20,676 nt of DNA from an uncultured Bacilli bacterium. Its GTDB lineage: Bacteria; Bacillota_I; Bacilli_A; RF39; UBA660. Both the position numbers and the translations under genes were made by a program. Location of the stretch: positions 1-20,676 of the forward strand of contig CANRPL010000019.1 in the NCBI GenBank assembly GCA_947632495.1, read 5' to 3'. Shown in pieces: positions 18,898-20,676 of this stretch (its first letter is position 1; each line of letters begins with the position of its first letter). The notes beneath the pieces were generated by a model, which did not search any database, was not told the DNA's origin, and saw only the letters and a list, made by a program, of their open reading frames with translations.

Positions 18898-19458
18898 TCA
18901 CCTATAATAAATCATGAAGATAACGCCACAAAGAGCCCCTAAAAGATGCGTACTATGAGAAACATTATCCTTTTTAGTTAAACCCTTTACTATTTCATTA
19001 ACGATATAACACATAAAAATTAAGATGAGCGTTAATGGTATTTTCCCATTTTGAATATTGACAAAAGAGCTTAAAATAATAAACATATAGACAATACCAC
19101 TAGCTCCTAAAAGACGATATTTGGTAAACATACTATTAATTAGGCCCGTTACAAAGGCTGTTATCAAAATCATAATTAACAATTTTAAACTACCAAACTT
19201 TTCTTCAATCATCGGTCCAATTAAAAGAATATAAAGAAAATTATTCATAAAATGTTGCCAATTACTATGACCTAAAATATGCGTAAAAAAGCGGACATAG
19301 GTAAGTGGATTAAAGGGTGAACTGCGATAACAAGAAAAAAGTAATTTATTGGCTTTATCATGCGTAACATAATTAATTATAACGACTAGTAAAGATAAGA
19401 AGAAATACGTGAGAATAACTACAGAATTGTAACTTAAGCTATCTATTATATTATTCAT
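18898..19458 (-). CDS. Rhomboid-family intramembrane serine protease
   Basis: 186 aa, nearly all membrane helices (about six). HSNWQHFMNNFLYILLIGPMIE (64-85) is the rhomboid HxxxN-type helix; GASG (118-121) gives catalytic Ser120; HSTHLLGALCG (168-178) supplies the catalytic His (His171 is the better fit). It is a compact six-helix form without extra domains and should cleave membrane proteins within the bilayer; the substrate is unknown. The start lies one base after the cutA stop with no Shine-Dalgarno, which suggests coupling to cutA. Its TGA stop lies inside the ribosome binding site of the DUF4186 gene. Confidence 0.88.
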   Translation of the reverse strand: MNNIIDSLSYNSVVILTYFFLSLLVVIINYVTHDKANKLLFSCYRSSPFNPLTYVRFFTHILGHSNWQHFMNNFLYILLIGPMIEEKFGSLKLLIMILITAFVTGLINSMFTKYRLLGASGIVYMFIILSSFVNIQNGKIPLTLILIFMCYIVNEIVKGLTKKDNVSHSTHLLGALCGVIFMIYYR

Positions 19459-19459
19459 A

Positions 19460-19768
19460 TTATTTAACCGTACTGTTAATCCAATCTAAATATTCTTGAT
19501 TACAGCTTTCAAATGGAAAGATGGAAAAAGAGAAACATTCATAGCTATGAATTTTTCTAACTTGATCATATATTTCTTTAGCTAATTCTTTTTTTGTTTT
19601 AATTAAAAGAAGATATTCCATACACATTTCAATTTGTCCTTGCCAACGCCATTTACTATCACTCTTCACGACCTGGGCACCACAAATTAAATTTTCCTTT
19701 AATAAAACATTAACTAACTTATTAACCTCTTCTTCATTATCAAAAGCTATCTCAATGACACAAGGCAT
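19460..19768 (-). CDS. cutA: CutA1 family protein (divalent cation tolerance)
   Basis: 102 aa, family length. Ferredoxin-like signatures are KWRWQGQIE (39-47), EYLLLIKTKK (51-60), IHSYECFSFSIFP (73-85) and YLDWINS (93-99). LICGAQVVKSDSKWRW replaces the usual AACVNI...S.YRW block but keeps its spacing. CutA1 proteins form very stable trimers; a role in copper tolerance was proposed for E. coli, and the general function is unsettled. First gene of the operon. The ATG is preceded by GTGATGAT and an extended -10 promoter. Confidence 0.88.
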   Translation of the reverse strand: MPCVIEIAFDNEEEVNKLVNVLLKENLICGAQVVKSDSKWRWQGQIEMCMEYLLLIKTKKELAKEIYDQVRKIHSYECFSFSIFPFESCNQEYLDWINSTVK

Positions 19769-19801
19769 ATCATCACGACCATTCTATTATCTTACTTAAT
19801 C

Positions 19802-19830
19802 ATTATATCACAAAAAAACACTTATCTTAA
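19802..19830 (-). promoter_or_regulatory. Extended -10 promoter of the cutA operon, inside a terminator
   Basis: Minus strand TGATATAAT (perfect -10 at 19802-19807 with a TGn extension). At 17 bp upstream there is a weak -35, TTAAGA (19825-19830), which forms part of the loop of the DUF1003 terminator. Confidence 0.6.
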
Positions 19831-19838
19831 AAGTGTTT
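19816..19838 (-). terminator. Terminator of the DUF1003 gene
   Basis: An 8-bp perfect stem (19816-19823 with 19831-19838) with a 7-nt loop, followed by a T-run on the minus strand (TTTTG after the stem). The TAA stop of the DUF1003 gene (19837-19839) starts the stem. Confidence 0.8.
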
Positions 19839-20349
19839 ATTCATTATTATCCTTTTCTTTATTTTTAATATATTCTAGTATTTTATTTTGATTTTTTAAT
19901 ATTTTATCTAGATCATCATGTAAAGACTCCAATATTAGTTCACTTTTTAAATCCGTATGATAATCATTCTTGTTACGAATCGTATCTTTTTTAGCTTGTC
20001 TATTTTGACTCATCATAATGATAGGCGCTTGCAAAGAAGCTAAACAAGAAAGTAATAAATTTAATAAAATGAAAGGATATGGGTCTAATGCATTAATCAT
20101 TAAGTAACCATTAACAATAACCCATAACAATAAGAAAAGGCAAAAAGAGATGATAAAAGCCCAACTACCAATAACCTCGGAAATTTTATCAGCTAAACGT
20201 TCACCAAATGTCATATTACGATCATTTTCTTTATCGACATCTATCGTTATGGAATTGTTAATTAATAGATCGAGTATTTCTTCTTCGTCTTTTTCCTCTA
20301 AATTTTGATTAAGTAACATTTTGACGATTTCTTTTTTCTTCTTTTCCAT
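19837..20349 (-). CDS. DUF1003 family membrane protein
   Basis: 170 aa. FGERLADKISEVIGSWAFI (48-66), the DPYPFILLNLLLSCLASLQAPIIMMSQNRQ block (88-117) and DYHTDLKSELILESLHDDLD (128-147) are the DUF1003 signature. Two membrane helices (about 62-83 and 90-110) form a hairpin. The N-terminal part (1-47) is charged and helical and the C-terminus ends in a coiled-coil-like lysine-rich helix, both probably cytoplasmic. The function is unknown. GGGTGAT lies 4 bases before the ATG. Monocistronic, with its own promoter and terminator. Confidence 0.9.
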   Translation of the reverse strand: MEKKKKEIVKMLLNQNLEEKDEEEILDLLINNSITIDVDKENDRNMTFGERLADKISEVIGSWAFIISFCLFLLLWVIVNGYLMINALDPYPFILLNLLLSCLASLQAPIIMMSQNRQAKKDTIRNKNDYHTDLKSELILESLHDDLDKILKNQNKILEYIKNKEKDNNE

Positions 20350-20374
20350 GATATCACCCTATTTTCTAGATAAT

Positions 20375-20383
20375 ATTATAACA
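20375..20383 (-). promoter_or_regulatory. Extended -10 promoter of the DUF1003 gene
   Basis: Minus strand TGTTATAAT: a TGn extension and a perfect -10 at 20375-20380, about 26 bases before the ATG. I see no clear -35. Confidence 0.55.
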
Positions 20384-20413
20384 CAGATTTATTTAAATAT
20401 ACTATTTTTTAAA

Positions 20414-20441
20414 AAGACTATCAATTTTACTTGATAATCTT
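20414..20441 (-). terminator. Terminator of the partial gene at the right edge
   Basis: An 11-bp stem (20414-20424 with 20431-20441, one G-U pair) with a 6-nt loop, followed on the minus strand by TTTAAAAAA. It lies 27 bases after the stop of the partial gene. Confidence 0.75.
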
Positions 20442-20467
20442 ACTCATCTAAATTTTAATTTTAATTA

Positions 20468-20676
20468 TTATCTATTATCACAAGTGCCACCAATACTTAT
20501 AATGTAATTTTCCTCTGCAGTAAGTAAATCAACAGCACTATCATAATCTTCTACATTAATATTGCTATTTTCCATTAATTCTTTTTCTTGTTCTTTAGTT
20601 TTATTATCGATAATACTAAAGGCAATTGGCTTCTTATTATAATCAGAAGTACAACTTGGAACTTCATACCATTTTT
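20468..20676 (-). CDS. C-terminal end of an unidentified protein (runs off the window)
   Basis: 68 codons and a TAA stop (20468-20470) are visible; the 5' end is outside the window. The visible part begins KWYEVPSCTSDYNKKP and ends IISIGGTCDNR. It is acidic in the middle (ENSNINVEDYDSAVDLL) and has two cysteines far apart that could pair, as in an exported domain. I recognise no family. Support for a real gene is the uninterrupted frame, normal composition and the strong terminator right after it. Confidence 0.65.
   Translation of the reverse strand, partial: KWYEVPSCTSDYNKKPIAFSIIDNKTKEQEKELMENSNINVEDYDSAVDLLTAEENYIISIGGTCDNR

Noticed and set aside
1..20676. Mycoplasma/Spiroplasma genetic code (TGA = Trp)
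   Set aside because: All Trp codons I checked are TGG, and TGA appears as a stop at the end of the rhomboid gene and the small ORF.
1..20676. Insertion sequences, prophage genes, CRISPR, riboswitches or T-boxes
   Set aside because: I saw no transposase, integrase, phage or cas gene. The gaps are short and hold only promoters, terminators and the tRNA, with no long structured leader.

Overview
The window is AT-rich bacterial chromosome from a low-GC Bacillota with a cell wall, probably an uncultured Bacilli or Erysipelotrichia-type lineage related to the Mollicutes. Four things point that way: the gene order ireB/reoM - ruvX - DUF1292 - mltG - trmR, which is the yrzL-yrrK-yrzB-yrrL-yrrM order of Bacillus; RNase J; Shine-Dalgarno sequences of the AGGAGGTGAT type; and peptidoglycan genes. 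All Trp codons I checked are TGG, and TAA, TAG and TGA all serve as stops, so the code is standard and not the Mycoplasma code. Nearly everything is on the minus strand. The one exception is a broken NlpC/P60 gene near 15.7-17.0 kb.

Reading minus-strand transcription from right to left: a partial gene at the right edge; a DUF1003 membrane protein; a cutA - rhomboid - DUF4186 operon; a zinc-ribbon/WG-repeat membrane protein followed by a 35-codon ORF; the plus-strand SH3-NlpC/P60 gene, split by an in-frame TAA; rarA; a giant sigma-70 gene (1813 aa); tRNA-Glu(CUC); a Nudix hydrolase; murL-murD; the ireB-ruvX-DUF1292-mltG-trmR operon; a small secreted protein; and an RNase J whose metal ligands are largely missing. 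Genes are tightly packed. Intrinsic terminators often contain the stop codon of the gene they end, and several overlap the next promoter.

The outstanding object is the sigma factor at 8809-14250. A near-consensus sigma-70 core (regions 1.2-4, residues about 200-460) carries a tail of about 1350 residues. The tail has at least eleven tandem units of about 70-83 residues around an LFxKRNG core, preceded by more degenerate units, and ends in a second sigma-4.2-like helix-turn-helix. The repeat resembles sigma region 4 itself, so the tail may be an array of duplicated, diverged region-4 domains. I know of no described sigma factor built this way.

Several genes converge on cell-wall synthesis. 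MurL and a MurD with altered glutamate-site motifs suggest that D-glutamate enters peptidoglycan by ligating L-Glu and epimerising it on the nucleotide precursor, instead of through MurI. IreB/ReoM (control of MurA turnover downstream of a PASTA kinase) and MltG (glycan strand termination) lie immediately downstream, and an NlpC/P60 hydrolase lies elsewhere in the window.
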